DNA of 64,000 nucleotides from Candidatus Accumulibacter necessarius (GCA_017302435.1 JAFLDL010000030.1:1-64000); one strand, 5' to 3'. Shown: positions 1 to 9,319, counted from the stretch's first letter. Notes: generated by a model from the sequence alone, not told the origin. Numbers and translations: made by a program.

Positions 1-2
1 CG

Positions 3-791
3 CAGCAGGCCAGCGCGCGTGCCCAGCTTGCGGCCAACGCCGAGCAGGGCACCGAGGTCGTGCAGGCGCAGGCGCAAGTTGCTCTGGCGGGGTCTGCCAC
101 CGCCGCCGCGCAGGCACGCCTGGCGCAGGCGGTGCTGACGGCACCGGCCGACGCCCGGGTGCTGGCGCGTCTGGTCGAGCCCGGTCAGATCGTGCAGCCC
201 GGACACGCGCTGCTCAGTCTGGCGCTCGCCGGTCCGCTGCAACTGGTGGCGCAGGTCGACGAGCGCTATCTCGAGCAACTGCAGGTCGGCCAGACGGCCA
301 GCGTGCTGGCCGACGCCTTCCCTGGCCAGCGCTTCAGCGCGCGCGTCCTGTCGATCTCGCCGCTGGTGGACGCCCAGCGCGGCGCGATCGAGGTCAAGTT
401 TTCGCTGCCGGAAGCTCCCCCGGCGTTCCTGCGCGAGGACATGACGCTGTCGGTGGAGGTCGAGACGGCCCGCCGCCAGGCGGCGCTGGTGGTGCCGGTG
501 GATGCCTTGCGCGGCGACCAGGCGGCGGCTGACGCCGTTGTCCTGGTCGCGCGCGACGGTCGCGTCGAAGAGCGGCCGGTGCGCGTCGGCCTGCGCACGC
601 TCGAAGCGGCGGAGGTCCTCGCAGGGCTGAGCGCCGGCGAGACGATCCTGCGCGGCAGCACGCTTCGACCGGGCAGCCGTGTGCGCGCCGCGGTTGCGGA
701 CTCGACCATCCCGACTGCCGCCTTGCCCGGCCTGCGCAACGGCACGCGTGAAGATGCCGGCTCGGCGATGACCAGCGCCATGGGCCGCTGA
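3..791 (+). CDS. Efflux periplasmic adaptor (HlyD/MacA-type membrane fusion protein), 5' end cut by window
   Basis: The frame is open from the first bases of the window, so this is the C-terminal part (about 262 residues) of a longer protein. It begins with the end of an Ala/Gln-rich helical hairpin typical of adaptor coiled coils. A barrel-sandwich (lipoyl-like) half follows, with the APADARVLARLVEPGQIVQPG-type pattern, then a beta-barrel and a membrane-proximal domain. Such adaptors bridge an inner-membrane transporter to an outer-membrane channel. The permease gene starts 11 bases downstream and an ATPase gene follows, so the three probably form one MacAB-like export system. The substrate cannot be inferred. 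The family call is firm; the exact subfamily is not. Confidence 0.85.
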   Translation, partial: QQASARAQLAANAEQGTEVVQAQAQVALAGSATAAAQARLAQAVLTAPADARVLARLVEPGQIVQPGHALLSLALAGPLQLVAQVDERYLEQLQVGQTASVLADAFPGQRFSARVLSISPLVDAQRGAIEVKFSLPEAPPAFLREDMTLSVEVETARRQAALVVPVDALRGDQAAADAVVLVARDGRVEERPVRVGLRTLEAAEVLAGLSAGETILRGSTLRPGSRVRAAVADSTIPTAALPGLRNGTREDAGSAMTSAMGR

Positions 792-802
792 AGCTGCCGC
801 CG

Positions 803-2029
803 ATGGTCAACTGGCTCGGCTTCGAACGCCGCGTGGCGATCCGCTTCCTGCGCGAAGGGCGCATGCAGACGGTGTTGATCATCGTCGGCGTCGCCGCCGG
901 CGTGGCGGTCGTCGCCTACATCTCTGCCCTGATCACCGGCCTGCAACGCAATACCCTCGAGAAGACGCTGGGCGCGCAGGCGCACGTCACGGTCAGCGCC
1001 CGTGACGACGTGGTCATCCCGGCGCGCGAACCGGCTGCGGATACCGCCGTGCTGGTGCAGACGCAGCCGCGCGTGCAGCGACCGCGGACCATTGTCAACT
1101 GGCAGTCACTGGTCCCCGTGCTCGAGGCGATGCCGGCGGTGGCGGCGGTATCGCCGATGGTTGCCGGCGCCGGCCTCGCGCAACGCGGCGAGGCCTCGAA
1201 ATCGATCGCGCTGATGGGCGTAGACCTCGACCGTTACGACCGCATCGTGCACCTGCGCTCCAAGGTCGTGCAGGGCGAGCCGCGCCTGGGGCCGGGGGAG
1301 GGCATCATCGGCCGCGAACTTGCCGACGACCTGGGGGTGCGGGTCGGCGACCGCATCAGCCTCGTCACCGGCACCATCACTGATTCGCTGCGTGTCACGG
1401 CGCTGGTCGATCTGGGTGTGCGCGAACTCAACCGGCGGACCGTCATTGTGCCGCTGCGCGCCGCGCAGAGCCTGGTCGGCCTGCCCGGCGGTGCCACCGG
1501 CATTGATCTGGCGCTGGTCGATGTCTGGGCCGCCAAGGCACTGGCGGCCGACCTGTCGCAACGCTTTCCCTACAAGGTCGAGAGCTGGCAGGAGGCGAAT
1601 TCGCAACTGGTCTCGGCACTCAATGCGCAATCGGTCAGCACGGCGCTGATCCGCGGTGTCGTGATGGTGGTCGTCGTGCTCGGCATTGCCAGCGTCCTCG
1701 TCGTCTCGGTAGTGCAGAAACAGCGCGAGATCGGCATTCTGCGTGCGATCGGTGCGACGCAGGGGCAGATGCTGCGCGTCTTCCTGCTACAGGGGGCGAT
1801 CGTCGGCGCGGTCGGTTCAACGCTCGGCGTCCTGCTCGCGGTGGGGCTGATCAAGGCCTTTACGACCTTTGTCCGTGGCAGCGACGGCCTGCCGCTGTTC
1901 GCCATCACGCTGGCGCCGAGCCTGGCGCTGAGCATTGCCGGCATCGCCACGGTCTGTGGCGTGCTGGCTGCCGTGGCACCCGCGCGGCGCGCCGCAGCGC
2001 TCGATCCGGCGCAGGCCATCCGCCTGTGA
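803..2029 (+). CDS. ABC transporter permease, FtsX/MacB family
   Basis: This 408-residue protein has the MacB/LolC-type layout. One N-terminal membrane segment (about residues 24-46) precedes a large periplasmic core domain (about 50-270). Three C-terminal membrane helices follow (about 280-305, 325-350 and 370-398). The cytoplasmic stretch QKQREIGILRAIGATQGQM after the second helix is the classic FtsX-domain coupling motif. The protein has no ATPase domain; that is supplied by the next gene. Together with the upstream adaptor it should form a mechanotransmission-type exporter of the inner membrane. The ATG at 803 lies 11 bases after the adaptor stop codon, which implies co-transcription. Confidence 0.88.
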   Translation: MVNWLGFERRVAIRFLREGRMQTVLIIVGVAAGVAVVAYISALITGLQRNTLEKTLGAQAHVTVSARDDVVIPAREPAADTAVLVQTQPRVQRPRTIVNWQSLVPVLEAMPAVAAVSPMVAGAGLAQRGEASKSIALMGVDLDRYDRIVHLRSKVVQGEPRLGPGEGIIGRELADDLGVRVGDRISLVTGTITDSLRVTALVDLGVRELNRRTVIVPLRAAQSLVGLPGGATGIDLALVDVWAAKALAADLSQRFPYKVESWQEANSQLVSALNAQSVSTALIRGVVMVVVVLGIASVLVVSVVQKQREIGILRAIGATQGQMLRVFLLQGAIVGAVGSTLGVLLAVGLIKAFTTFVRGSDGLPLFAITLAPSLALSIAGIATVCGVLAAVAPARRAAALDPAQAIRL

Positions 2030-2113
2030 GGCTCGGGAGATGAGACAGGGAGAGGTTGCCCGGGGTGCGGTCAGCCGAGCGGGGGGAGGGCGCAGCATGC
2101 CCGGCTATCCGTC

Positions 2114-2818
2114 ATGACGCGGCTGATCGAGCTCGTCGGCATCCACAAGAGCTACAACCTGGGCCTGCCCAACGAGGCTGAAGTGCTGCACGGCGTTTCC
2201 TTTGCCATCGACCGCGGCGAGTTCGTCGCGCTGATCGGCCCGTCGGGCTCGGGCAAGAGCACGCTGCTCAACATTGTCGGCCTGCTCGAACGCCTGACCG
2301 CCGGTAGCTACCGGATCGAGGGCGAAGAGACGAGCGGGCTTGACGATGCCGGTCTCACCCTGCGCCGGCGCGCGGTGCTCGGCTTTGTCTTCCAGTTTCA
2401 CCACCTGCTGCCGGCCTTCTCTGCGCTCGAGAACGTCACCCTGCCGGCGCTGATGCGCGAAGGCCGCGTGACGTCAGCGCAGCAAGAGCGGGCGCGCGCG
2501 ATGCTGGCCGCCGTCGGTCTCGGGAACGACATGCAGAAGCGCCCGGGCGAGCTCTCGGGCGGCATGCAGCAGCGGGTGGCGATCGCCCGCGCACTGGTCC
2601 TCGAACCGCCGCTGGTGCTTGCCGACGAACCGACCGGCAACCTCGATCGCGCCTCGTCCGACGAGGTCTTCGTCCTGATGCGGCGCATGCACGCCGAGCT
2701 CAACACCTCGTTCCTCATCGTTACCCACGACCCCCGCCTCGCCGCCCGCTGCGACCGGGTGATCGAACTGGTCGACGGCCACATCGAGAGCGATACCAGC
2801 ACCGGCGCGACCGGCTGA
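2114..2818 (+). CDS. ABC transporter ATP-binding protein (MacB/LolD-like)
   Basis: This 234-residue nucleotide-binding subunit has Walker A GPSGSGKST (about residues 43-51), the signature LSGGMQQRVAIARAL and Walker B LVLADEPTGNLD. The QFHHLLPAFSALENV segment after the Q-loop is typical of the LolD/MacB/FtsE group, which powers FtsX-fold permeases. It is the third gene of the adaptor-permease-ATPase set and would drive it from the cytoplasmic face. The gap of 84 bases from the permease stop contains no recognisable terminator. A LolD role is possible by sequence, but the HlyD-type adaptor in the same operon favours export or efflux. Confidence 0.88.
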   Translation: MTRLIELVGIHKSYNLGLPNEAEVLHGVSFAIDRGEFVALIGPSGSGKSTLLNIVGLLERLTAGSYRIEGEETSGLDDAGLTLRRRAVLGFVFQFHHLLPAFSALENVTLPALMREGRVTSAQQERARAMLAAVGLGNDMQKRPGELSGGMQQRVAIARALVLEPPLVLADEPTGNLDRASSDEVFVLMRRMHAELNTSFLIVTHDPRLAARCDRVIELVDGHIESDTSTGATG

Positions 2819-3019
2819 CGAGGATCTGCCGACGCGGCGGAGGAGCCCGCTCGGGGCGCGCTGCCAGTATCGTGCGTTATCGTGAAACGCCCGCAGTCTG
2901 CGGTTCGAGTGGACTGACAGAATCTCCCGGTAGCAGCGCCAAGCGAGGCGAACGGCCAGTCTTTCGCGGTACAATTGCCGACTTCAGAATCCGCACGCAT
3001 GCCATTACGGTTGAGCTTG

Positions 3020-3988
3020 ATGAAAACCAGTTTCCTCGACTTTGAACAGCCGGTCGCCGACCTCGAAGGGAAGATCGAGGCGTTGCGCCTGGCGCAGGAT
3101 GATTCTGCTGTCGACATCTCCGAAGAAATCGGACGCCTGGAGAAAAAGGGCGAAATCCTGACCCGGGAGATCTATGCCAGGCTTTCTCCGTGGCAGGTCT
3201 GCCAGGTGGCGCGTCATCCGCAGCGGCCCTACACGCTTGATTACCTGCGCCTGATCTTTACCGATTTCGAGGAACTGCACGGCGACCGGGCCTTTGCCGA
3301 TGATCACGCCATCGTTGGCGGTCTGGCGCGACTCAACGGCGAATCGGTGATGGTCATCGGTCACCAGAAGGGCCGTGACACCAAAGGGAAGATCTTCCGC
3401 AACTTCGGCATGCCGCGCCCGGAGGGTTACCGCAAGGCGCTGCGCCTGATGCGACTGGCGGAGAAATTCGGCATTCCGGTGCTGACCTTCATCGACACTC
3501 CGGGCGCCTATCCAGGAATCGACGCCGAAGAGCGCGGGCAATCGGAAGCGATCGGGCGCAACCTCTACGTGATGGCGGAACTGCAGGTGCCGATCATCGT
3601 CACCGTCATTGGTGAAGGCGGGTCGGGCGGTGCGCTGGCGATCGGCATTGGCGACGAGGTGCAGATGCTCCAGTACTCGACCTACTCGGTGATCTCGCCC
3701 GAGGGCTGTGCGTCGATTCTCTGGAAGAGTGCCGAAAAGGCGAGCGAAGCGGCCGAGATCATGGGTATCACCGCACAACGTCTCAAAGCGCTCGGTTTGA
3801 TCGACCGGATCGTCAGCGAGCCGATCGGTGGCGCCCATCGGGCCCCTGTGGCGATGGCCCAGAACCTCAAGAAGGCATTGCAGGAGGCGCTGCAGAAGCT
3901 GGGGACGGTGCCGGTTGCCGATCTGCTCAGGATCCGTCTTGAGCGTCTGATGGCCTATGGCCGGGTCAAAGAGCGGGCGCTGCGCTGA
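3020..3988 (+). CDS. accA: Acetyl-CoA carboxylase carboxyltransferase subunit alpha
   Basis: This 322-residue protein is full length for AccA. With AccD it transfers the carboxyl group from biotin-BCCP to acetyl-CoA, giving malonyl-CoA for fatty-acid synthesis. The start [20 protein letters not shown] matches the usual family N-terminus, so I chose the ATG at 3020 over in-frame upstream codons. The segments [18 protein letters not shown] and [14 protein letters not shown] form the crotonase-fold oxyanion and CoA-binding region. The last 32 bases overlap the start of tilS, so the two genes are probably translated from one message. A TACAAT hexamer at 2970-2975 could be its -10 box, without a clear -35. 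Confidence 0.95.
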   Translation: MKTSFLDFEQPVADLEGKIEALRLAQDDSAVDISEEIGRLEKKGEILTREIYARLSPWQVCQVARHPQRPYTLDYLRLIFTDFEELHGDRAFADDHAIVGGLARLNGESVMVIGHQKGRDTKGKIFRNFGMPRPEGYRKALRLMRLAEKFGIPVLTFIDTPGAYPGIDAEERGQSEAIGRNLYVMAELQVPIIVTVIGEGGSGGALAIGIGDEVQMLQYSTYSVISPEGCASILWKSAEKASEAAEIMGITAQRLKALGLIDRIVSEPIGGAHRAPVAMAQNLKKALQEALQKLGTVPVADLLRIRLERLMAYGRVKERALR

Positions 3989-5369
3989 GCCTGCCGCAGC
4001 GGCCGCGACGCAACAGATCGAGCAGACTCTCTCGGCGTTTCTTGAAGCGCGATTGCGTCATGGTGGGCACCTGTGCGTCGGCCTTTCCGGTGGCCGCGAT
4101 TCGGTTGTCCTGCTGCACGCGCTGGCCTGCCTGCGTTCGTCTGGCCTGGCCTGCGAACTGTCTGCGCTGCATGTCCATCACGGTCTGAGTGCCAGCGCCA
4201 ACGCCTGGGCCGACTTCTGCACCGACTTCTGCCGGCGCCTTGGCGTACCACTCGAGATCATTCGCGTCGATGTGCCGCGTGTCAGCCGTGAGGGGCTTGA
4301 GGCGGCGGCGCGCCGCCTGCGCCATGCGGTGTTTGCCGCTTGCCCTGCGGACTGGCTGGCGCTCGCTCATCATCGCGACGATCAGGCGGAAACCGTGCTC
4401 TTCAGGCTGTTGCGCGGGGCCGGGGTCAAGGGTGCGTCCGGGATGCTCGCCGAACGGCCGCAGTCCGGCGGCGCGCGCCTGATCCGGCCGCTGCTTGAAC
4501 TGCCGCGGTCGGTCATTGCCGGCTACGGCGAGGCGCATTCGCTGGCCTGGATTGAAGACGAGAGCAACGCCGATTTGCGCTACCGCCGCAACCATTTGCG
4601 GCGGGAGGTGATGCCGCGAATCGAGCAGCAGTTTCCCGGTGCTGCCCAGGCCCTGGCGCGTGCCGGGGGGCACTTTGCCGAGGCCGCGCTGTTGCTCGAC
4701 GAACTGGCGCAGGCGGATCGGCGGGCTGTGGTCGGGGAACAGGGACGCATCGATCTCGCCCGCTTCAATGCACTGAGCGCACCGAGGGCGCGCAACCTGT
4801 TACGTTCCGAGTTGCTTGACGCAGGCTTTCGGGCGCCCGAGGCGCGCTGGCTTGACGAGGCGCTGCGCCAGTTGGCGACCACCGGCGCCGGGTCGGAGAC
4901 CTGTGTCGCAACGGCCGATGGCGAACTCCACGTGTACCGGGGCGAATTGCATGTCGTCCGCCAGCGGCCGGTTTTGGCTACAGGTGCAATACCCTGGTGT
5001 GGCGAGGCGGAACTGCCCTGGGGGGTTGATCGCGTGTCGTTCAGAGCGACCGTCGGTGAGGGGATCCAGCGTCGCCTGCTGGCCAACGATCCGGTCTACC
5101 TTCGGTCCAGGCAGGGTGGCGAGCGGTTGCAGCCGGATCCCCGGCGCCCCGTACGAACGCTGCGCAAGCTGTTGCAGGAGGCCGGCGTGCCGCCCTGGGA
5201 ACGGTCTCGCCTGCCACTGTTGTGGTGCGGTGAACGGCTGGTCTGGGTGGGCGCGATCGGCAGCGATGCGTCCTTTGTCTGCCCGCCGGGCGAGCAAGGC
5301 CTGGCCATCTTCTGGCAGGCCGCAGATGGATGCTGGCCACCCGACGCCTCCCGACGCCTTGTCATTTGA
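3957..5369 (+). CDS. tilS: tRNA(Ile)-lysidine synthase
   Basis: TilS converts C34 of the AUA-reading tRNA(Ile) to lysidine using ATP and lysine. The 470-residue protein has the PP-loop [10 protein letters not shown] (about residues 44-53) near its N-terminus, where most relatives have SGGxDS. It also has [21 protein letters not shown] and the [14 protein letters not shown] segment typical of the family, followed by the TilS substrate-binding and C-terminal domains. The ATG at 3957 lies inside the end of accA in another frame, a pairing seen in other betaproteobacteria. The gene ends 20 bases before the convergent response-regulator gene. Confidence 0.95.
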   Translation: MAGSKSGRCAEPAAAAATQQIEQTLSAFLEARLRHGGHLCVGLSGGRDSVVLLHALACLRSSGLACELSALHVHHGLSASANAWADFCTDFCRRLGVPLEIIRVDVPRVSREGLEAAARRLRHAVFAACPADWLALAHHRDDQAETVLFRLLRGAGVKGASGMLAERPQSGGARLIRPLLELPRSVIAGYGEAHSLAWIEDESNADLRYRRNHLRREVMPRIEQQFPGAAQALARAGGHFAEAALLLDELAQADRRAVVGEQGRIDLARFNALSAPRARNLLRSELLDAGFRAPEARWLDEALRQLATTGAGSETCVATADGELHVYRGELHVVRQRPVLATGAIPWCGEAELPWGVDRVSFRATVGEGIQRRLLANDPVYLRSRQGGERLQPDPRRPVRTLRKLLQEAGVPPWERSRLPLLWCGERLVWVGAIGSDASFVCPPGEQGLAIFWQAADGCWPPDASRRLVI

Positions 5370-5389
5370 AGCGCCGGAAAGATCGTCGC

Positions 5390-5989
5390 TCAGCGCTTGC
5401 CTGCCAGTAGCTGTGCCAGTTCGACCGCTGTACGGACGCCCATTTTTTCGAACAGATTGGCGCGGTGGACTTCAACCGTGCGCATGCTGATCTGTAGTTC
5501 GTCGGCAATCACCTTGTTCAGCTTGCCCGCCAGAATCAGTTCCATGACCTGTTGTTCGCGCGTCGTCAGGCGGCTGACCCGGGCGTTGACCGAATCGGTA
5601 CCCGATGCCGCGGCGCGCCGGTTTTCGTCGAGTTTCAGCGCCTCGATGACGCGATTGACGAGTTCATTGTCGTTGCACGGCTTCTCGACGAAATCGAAAG
5701 CGCCCTTCTTCAGCGCCGAGACGGCCATCGGCACGTCACCGTGCCCGGTCAGGAAGATGACCGGCAGCCTGCTGCCGCGCTCGCACAGAATGTCGAACAG
5801 CTCGGGACCGCTCATGCCGTCCATGCGGATGTCGAGCAGCAGGCAACCGGCGAGTGACGGCTCCCAGGCGGCCAGGAAATCTTCCGCCGAAGGATAACTC
5901 TCGCAGGCAACGCCACGCGATTCGAGCAGCCAGCCGAGTGAATCGCGGATCGCCTCGTCGTCGTCGACGAGGTAGGCGCGGGCGCTCAT
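5390..5989 (-). CDS. dctR: DctR-like response regulator, FixJ/LuxR family
   Basis: This 199-residue regulator has a receiver domain (acidic pocket DDDE around residues 9-12, phospho-acceptor Asp53 in LLLDIRMDG, and conserved KPCND-type Lys). A C-terminal LuxR/FixJ helix-turn-helix follows (LTTREQQVMELILAGKLNKV, then MRTVEVHRANLFEKM). The ATG at 5989 overlaps the TGA of the sensor gene by four bases, so the pair is translationally coupled. With the divergent TRAP genes next door, the best reading is the C4-dicarboxylate regulator DctR, known from the Rhodobacter capsulatus dctS-dctR-dctPQM locus. The specific ligand is inferred from context only. Confidence 0.85.
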   Translation of the reverse strand: MSARAYLVDDDEAIRDSLGWLLESRGVACESYPSAEDFLAAWEPSLAGCLLLDIRMDGMSGPELFDILCERGSRLPVIFLTGHGDVPMAVSALKKGAFDFVEKPCNDNELVNRVIEALKLDENRRAAASGTDSVNARVSRLTTREQQVMELILAGKLNKVIADELQISMRTVEVHRANLFEKMGVRTAVELAQLLAGKR

Positions 5990-7989
5990 TGGCGGGCGAT
6001 CGGCAGCGTGATCACGAAGATCGAGCCGCCCTCCGGGTTGTTCTCGATCCACAGGCGGCCATGGTGAAATTCGATGATCGAACGGCAGATATTGAGTCCC
6101 ATGCCCATGCCGTCGGCCTTGGTCGAGAACAGGGGGGTGAACAGTTTTTCGACCAGTTCGGGCGGCACCCCCGGGCCACGATCGATGACCCGGATTTCCA
6201 TCTGATGGTCCACCTGGCCGAGCTTGACCGTCAGGCGTCGCTGACTGGACGGCACCTCGCTCATCGCCTCGATGCCATTGCGCATCAGATTCAGCAGCAC
6301 CTGTTCGAGCATCACCGGGTCGGCCAGCAGTTCAGGGCGCATGCCCTGGATCTCGCGCACGATGCGCACGCCGCGGTTCTTGGCAGCGCCTTCGATGAAG
6401 CCAATGCTGTCATCGATGACCTCGGCGAGGTCGCAGGGGGCGAGCTTGGGCTCACTCTTGCGAACGAAGTCATGAACGCGACGGATGATGTGGCCCGCAC
6501 GCTGCGCCTGCACGCCCAGTTTTCCGAGTGCCTCCTTGAGCTGCGCGGCGCTGAAATTGCCCGACTCGAGCTTGTTCAGGCAGCCCGCGTTGTAACTCGT
6601 GATCGCCGCCAGCGGCTGGTTCAGCTCATGTGCCAGCGTCGAGGCCATCTCGCCCATGGTCACCAGGCGGGCCGTGACCTGCAGCTTCTCCTGCTGCTGG
6701 CGGGCGAGTTCCTCGGCGTGCTTGCGGGCGGTGACGTCGATGATCGACCCCATCCAGCCGGTTTGCCTGCCATCGGCGTCAATCAGCGGCGCCTCGTAGA
6801 TCAGGGCATCGAAGCGGCTGCCGTCCTTGCGCATCAGACGGATCTCGAAGCCTTCGTGCGGCGCATTGCCCTCGAGCACCTTGTTGTGCAGGAGCAGGGT
6901 CCTCTCCATTTCTTCCGGCGCCCAGTAGGGCATCGGCGGTTCCCGGCCGATCAGTTCTTCGGCGCTGAAACCGACCATCTGCAAAAAGGCCGGGTTGACG
7001 TAGGTCACCCGGCCTTCGAGGTCGCGCGCGCGCATGCCGACCATCAGCGAGTCTTCCATCGCCTTGCGGAAGGCGTATTCCGAGCGCAATGCCTGTTCCG
7101 CCGAGAGGCGGCGCTGGATCAGTCCGCGTACCGCCCACAGGCTCCAGAAGACCGCACCGGCAAGGATGATGATCAGCGTCGCAATCAGCGTCTGGGCCAG
7201 ATTGTCGGCACCGCGGTAGGCCGTGACCTGCAGCACCATGCCGTACCCCGGCGGGTCAAAGCTGACCGGGTAGCTCAGCGTGGTCGCCGAGGCATCGATC
7301 TTCGACTTGCTGGCCAGCAGGCTGCCGTTGCCGTCGATCACGCGGACCTGGTATTTCTCGGCGAACCACCAGGGGACCTGATGCTTGAGCAGGCCAGTGA
7401 GCGAATAGACACCGAGCAGGGTACCGCGATACTGGCCGTCGTCGAAGATCGGCACGTAGACCTCAAACTGGGCTGTTTCTGCGGTGCGATAGGCATCGCT
7501 GTAAACGGGCTTGCCCAGTCGCGCCAGTTCAACCGAGCGGCTGACGGGGTTTTCGCCAGCAGCCTCGTGTTCAGGCCGTGGCAGGGTCTGGGTTGGCATG
7601 CCATGCACCGTCCTGGCTGTGGCGTCGAGCCACAACAACTGCCGTAGCTCCGGGTTGTTCTTGAGAATGTGGCGGGCGCGCAGATCAAAGAGTTCGCCCG
7701 GGTTTCTGGCACGGGTCAGGTCGAGCGCGAGTTGCTGCAATTGCTCCGAGTTGCCATCGAGGTGGAAGCGGACGCTCTGTTCGAGCCACAGGACATCGGC
7801 AATCAGCGTCGAACGCTGTTCGTCGATCTCGTTCCGGTGCAGCAGCCACAGCAGCGAGACCAGCAGCACCAGCAGCAGGCCGACCGCCAGCTTGAGGATC
7901 GACAGGTACCAATTGGACCACTTCAGCGCAGCAGGGCGCCGGCGGCTGCGCCGGTGTTCATAGGAGTAGGGGAGGGAGGCTTCTTTCAT
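5986..7989 (-). CDS. dctS: DctS-like membrane sensor histidine kinase with PAS domain
   Basis: This 667-residue kinase has an N-terminal membrane helix (about residues 31-50), a periplasmic sensory region, and a second helix (about 265-288). A cytoplasmic PAS domain (about 310-425) precedes HisKA with phospho-acceptor His454 in LAHELNQPLAA and an HATPase domain (the GPGVPPELVEKLFTPLFSTK and GMGMGLNICRSI boxes). The two-helix periplasmic sensor plus PAS and the NtrB/DctB-type AHELNQPL box are the DctS/DctB arrangement for sensing C4-dicarboxylates. The gene is divergent from dctP across a 234-base intergenic region and overlaps the response-regulator start by four bases. Confidence 0.87.
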   Translation of the reverse strand: MKEASLPYSYEHRRSRRRPAALKWSNWYLSILKLAVGLLLVLLVSLLWLLHRNEIDEQRSTLIADVLWLEQSVRFHLDGNSEQLQQLALDLTRARNPGELFDLRARHILKNNPELRQLLWLDATARTVHGMPTQTLPRPEHEAAGENPVSRSVELARLGKPVYSDAYRTAETAQFEVYVPIFDDGQYRGTLLGVYSLTGLLKHQVPWWFAEKYQVRVIDGNGSLLASKSKIDASATTLSYPVSFDPPGYGMVLQVTAYRGADNLAQTLIATLIIILAGAVFWSLWAVRGLIQRRLSAEQALRSEYAFRKAMEDSLMVGMRARDLEGRVTYVNPAFLQMVGFSAEELIGREPPMPYWAPEEMERTLLLHNKVLEGNAPHEGFEIRLMRKDGSRFDALIYEAPLIDADGRQTGWMGSIIDVTARKHAEELARQQQEKLQVTARLVTMGEMASTLAHELNQPLAAITSYNAGCLNKLESGNFSAAQLKEALGKLGVQAQRAGHIIRRVHDFVRKSEPKLAPCDLAEVIDDSIGFIEGAAKNRGVRIVREIQGMRPELLADPVMLEQVLLNLMRNGIEAMSEVPSSQRRLTVKLGQVDHQMEIRVIDRGPGVPPELVEKLFTPLFSTKADGMGMGLNICRSIIEFHHGRLWIENNPEGGSIFVITLPIARQ

Positions 7990-8128
7990 TCTGCCTCATC
8001 TTACCGAAGTTCCTTGGCCAGCGGGTGAGCCCGGGCTGCATCCGTCGTCCGGACGGACCTTGCCAGCGGCTGCGCGCTCGGCCCGCGACGCAAGGTACGG
8101 CGCCTGTTGCCGACATTGCGGATTTCCA

Positions 8129-8161
8129 CAATATGCACCTACACTTTTTTTTGTGATATTG
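8129..8161. promoter_or_regulatory. Imperfect inverted repeat upstream of dctP, possible regulator site
   Basis: CAATAT at 8129-8134 and ATATTG at 8156-8161 form an inverted repeat around a T-rich centre. The arms extend imperfectly to GCAC and GTG inside. It is the only AT-rich patch in the dctS-dctP divergent region and lies about 65 bases before the dctP start, a plausible place for DctR to bind. Its role is an inference from position; I saw no convincing sigma-54 (-24/-12) element here. Confidence 0.3.
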
Positions 8162-8223
8162 GCGTCCGCAAGTCGGGCACCGCCCAAGTTCAAACTAACT
8201 ACTCTCTATGGAGGAGACAACAC

Positions 8224-9237
8224 ATGAAGATTTCCACCCTGCTTTTTGGTCTGGTTGCCGGGGCGCTGTCGGCCATGCCTCTCGGGGCCATGGCGCAGCA
8301 GCCGATCGTCATCAAGTTCAGCCATGTCGTGGCTCTCGACACGCCGAAGGGCATGGCCGCCGAGTTCTTTGCCAAGCGCGCTGCCGAACTGACCAAGGGC
8401 AAGGTCAAAGTCGAGGTATACGCCAACTCGACGCTGTACAAGGACAAGGAAGAGATGGAAGCGCTGCAACTCGGTGCCGTGCAGATGCTCGCTCCGTCGC
8501 TCGCCAAGTTCGGTCCACTGGGCGTCAAGGAGTTCGAACTCTTTGACTTGCCCTACATCTTCGACAACTACGAGGAGTTGCACCGGGTGACGCAGGGTCC
8601 GCTCGGGCAGAGCCTGCTCAAGAAGCTTGAGCCGAAGGGGATCACCGGCCTGGCGTTCTGGGACAACGGTTTCAAGTCGTTTTCGGCCAACACGCCGATC
8701 AAGATGCCAGCCGACCTGAAGGGCAAGAAGATGCGCATTCAGTCGTCGAAGGTGCTCGAAGAGGAGATCCGCGCGCTCAGCGCCCTGCCGCAGGTGATGG
8801 CTTTCTCCGAGGTCTATCAGGCGCTGCAGACCGGCGTCGTCGATGGCACCGAGAACCCGATTTCCAATCTCTACACGCAGAAGATGTATGAGGTGCAGAA
8901 GCACCTGGCGCTGACCGAACACGGGTATCTGGGTTACGCCGTGATCGTCAACAAGAAGTTCTGGGATGGCCTGCCGGCGGACGTGCGCGGTCAACTCGAA
9001 ACGGCGATGAAAGAGGCTACCGTTTACGCCAACAAGATTGCCAAGGAGCAGAACGACAAGGATCTCGAAGGTGTCAAGAAGAGTGGCAAGACGCAGGTCC
9101 ATACGCTGACGTCTGAAGAGCGTACGGCGTTCAAGAAAGCGCTGGCGCCGGTCCATGTGAAGATGGAATCGCGCATCGGCAAGGATCTGCTGCAGTCGGT
9201 GTACAAGGAAACCGGTTTCGACCCGAACAAGCTCTGA
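8224..9237 (+). CDS. dctP: TRAP dicarboxylate transporter substrate-binding protein
   Basis: This 337-residue periplasmic solute receptor starts with a Sec signal peptide (about residues 1-22, MKISTLLFGLVAGALSAMPL, cleaved near AMAQQ). The body shows DctP-family segments: KFSHVVALDTPKGMAAEFFAKR, the conserved Arg region GKKMRIQSSKVL, and QTGVVDGTENPISNLYTQK. TRAP receptors bind organic acids and hand them to the DctQM membrane pair, which is driven by ion gradients. I chose the ATG at 8224 because a strong GGAGGAGA ribosome site lies ten bases upstream and because it opens the signal peptide. A C4-dicarboxylate substrate is likely from the DctSR neighbours but not proven. Confidence 0.93.
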   Translation: MKISTLLFGLVAGALSAMPLGAMAQQPIVIKFSHVVALDTPKGMAAEFFAKRAAELTKGKVKVEVYANSTLYKDKEEMEALQLGAVQMLAPSLAKFGPLGVKEFELFDLPYIFDNYEELHRVTQGPLGQSLLKKLEPKGITGLAFWDNGFKSFSANTPIKMPADLKGKKMRIQSSKVLEEEIRALSALPQVMAFSEVYQALQTGVVDGTENPISNLYTQKMYEVQKHLALTEHGYLGYAVIVNKKFWDGLPADVRGQLETAMKEATVYANKIAKEQNDKDLEGVKKSGKTQVHTLTSEERTAFKKALAPVHVKMESRIGKDLLQSVYKETGFDPNKL

Positions 9238-9257
9238 GCATCAGGGAGGAGACAAGA

Positions 9258-9278
9258 ATGGCCCGTTGGGACGCCTGA
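9258..9278 (+). CDS. Possible 6-codon leader peptide between dctP and dctQ
   Basis: An ATG at 9258 opens a six-residue frame (MARWDA, then TGA at 9276-9278). It is preceded by GGGAGGAGACAAG, which shares the 11-mer GGAGGAGACAA with the dctP ribosome-binding site. The frame covers the whole 5' arm and loop of the terminator-like hairpin at 9261-9295, so a ribosome on it would stop the hairpin forming. No homology evidence is possible at this length. The site and frame are seen; the regulatory role is inference. Confidence 0.35.
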   Translation: MARWDA

Positions 9279-9295
9279 CCCAGCGGGCTTTTTTT
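9261..9295 (+). terminator. Rho-independent terminator-like hairpin inside the dctPQM operon
   Basis: GCCCGTTGGG (9261-9270) pairs with CCCAGCGGGC (9279-9288) over ten base pairs with one G-T wobble, around an eight-base loop. Seven T residues follow (9289-9295). Its position between dctP and dctQ fits an attenuator that lets the receptor be made in excess over the membrane subunits, as is common for binding-protein genes. Confidence 0.75.
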
Positions 9296-9319
9296 CAGGC
9301 AGTCGGGGGAGTATTGACA

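Noticed and set aside
5854-7647. Open frame of almost 600 codons on the plus strand opposite dctS
   Set aside because: It is antisense to a clear histidine kinase with intact motifs. GC-rich third positions keep opposite frames open, and the translation shows no domain.
7990-8223. Sigma-54 promoter upstream of dctP
   Set aside because: I looked for GG-N10-GC elements with the usual flanks; the nearest (around 8160) lacks the conserved TTGC half.
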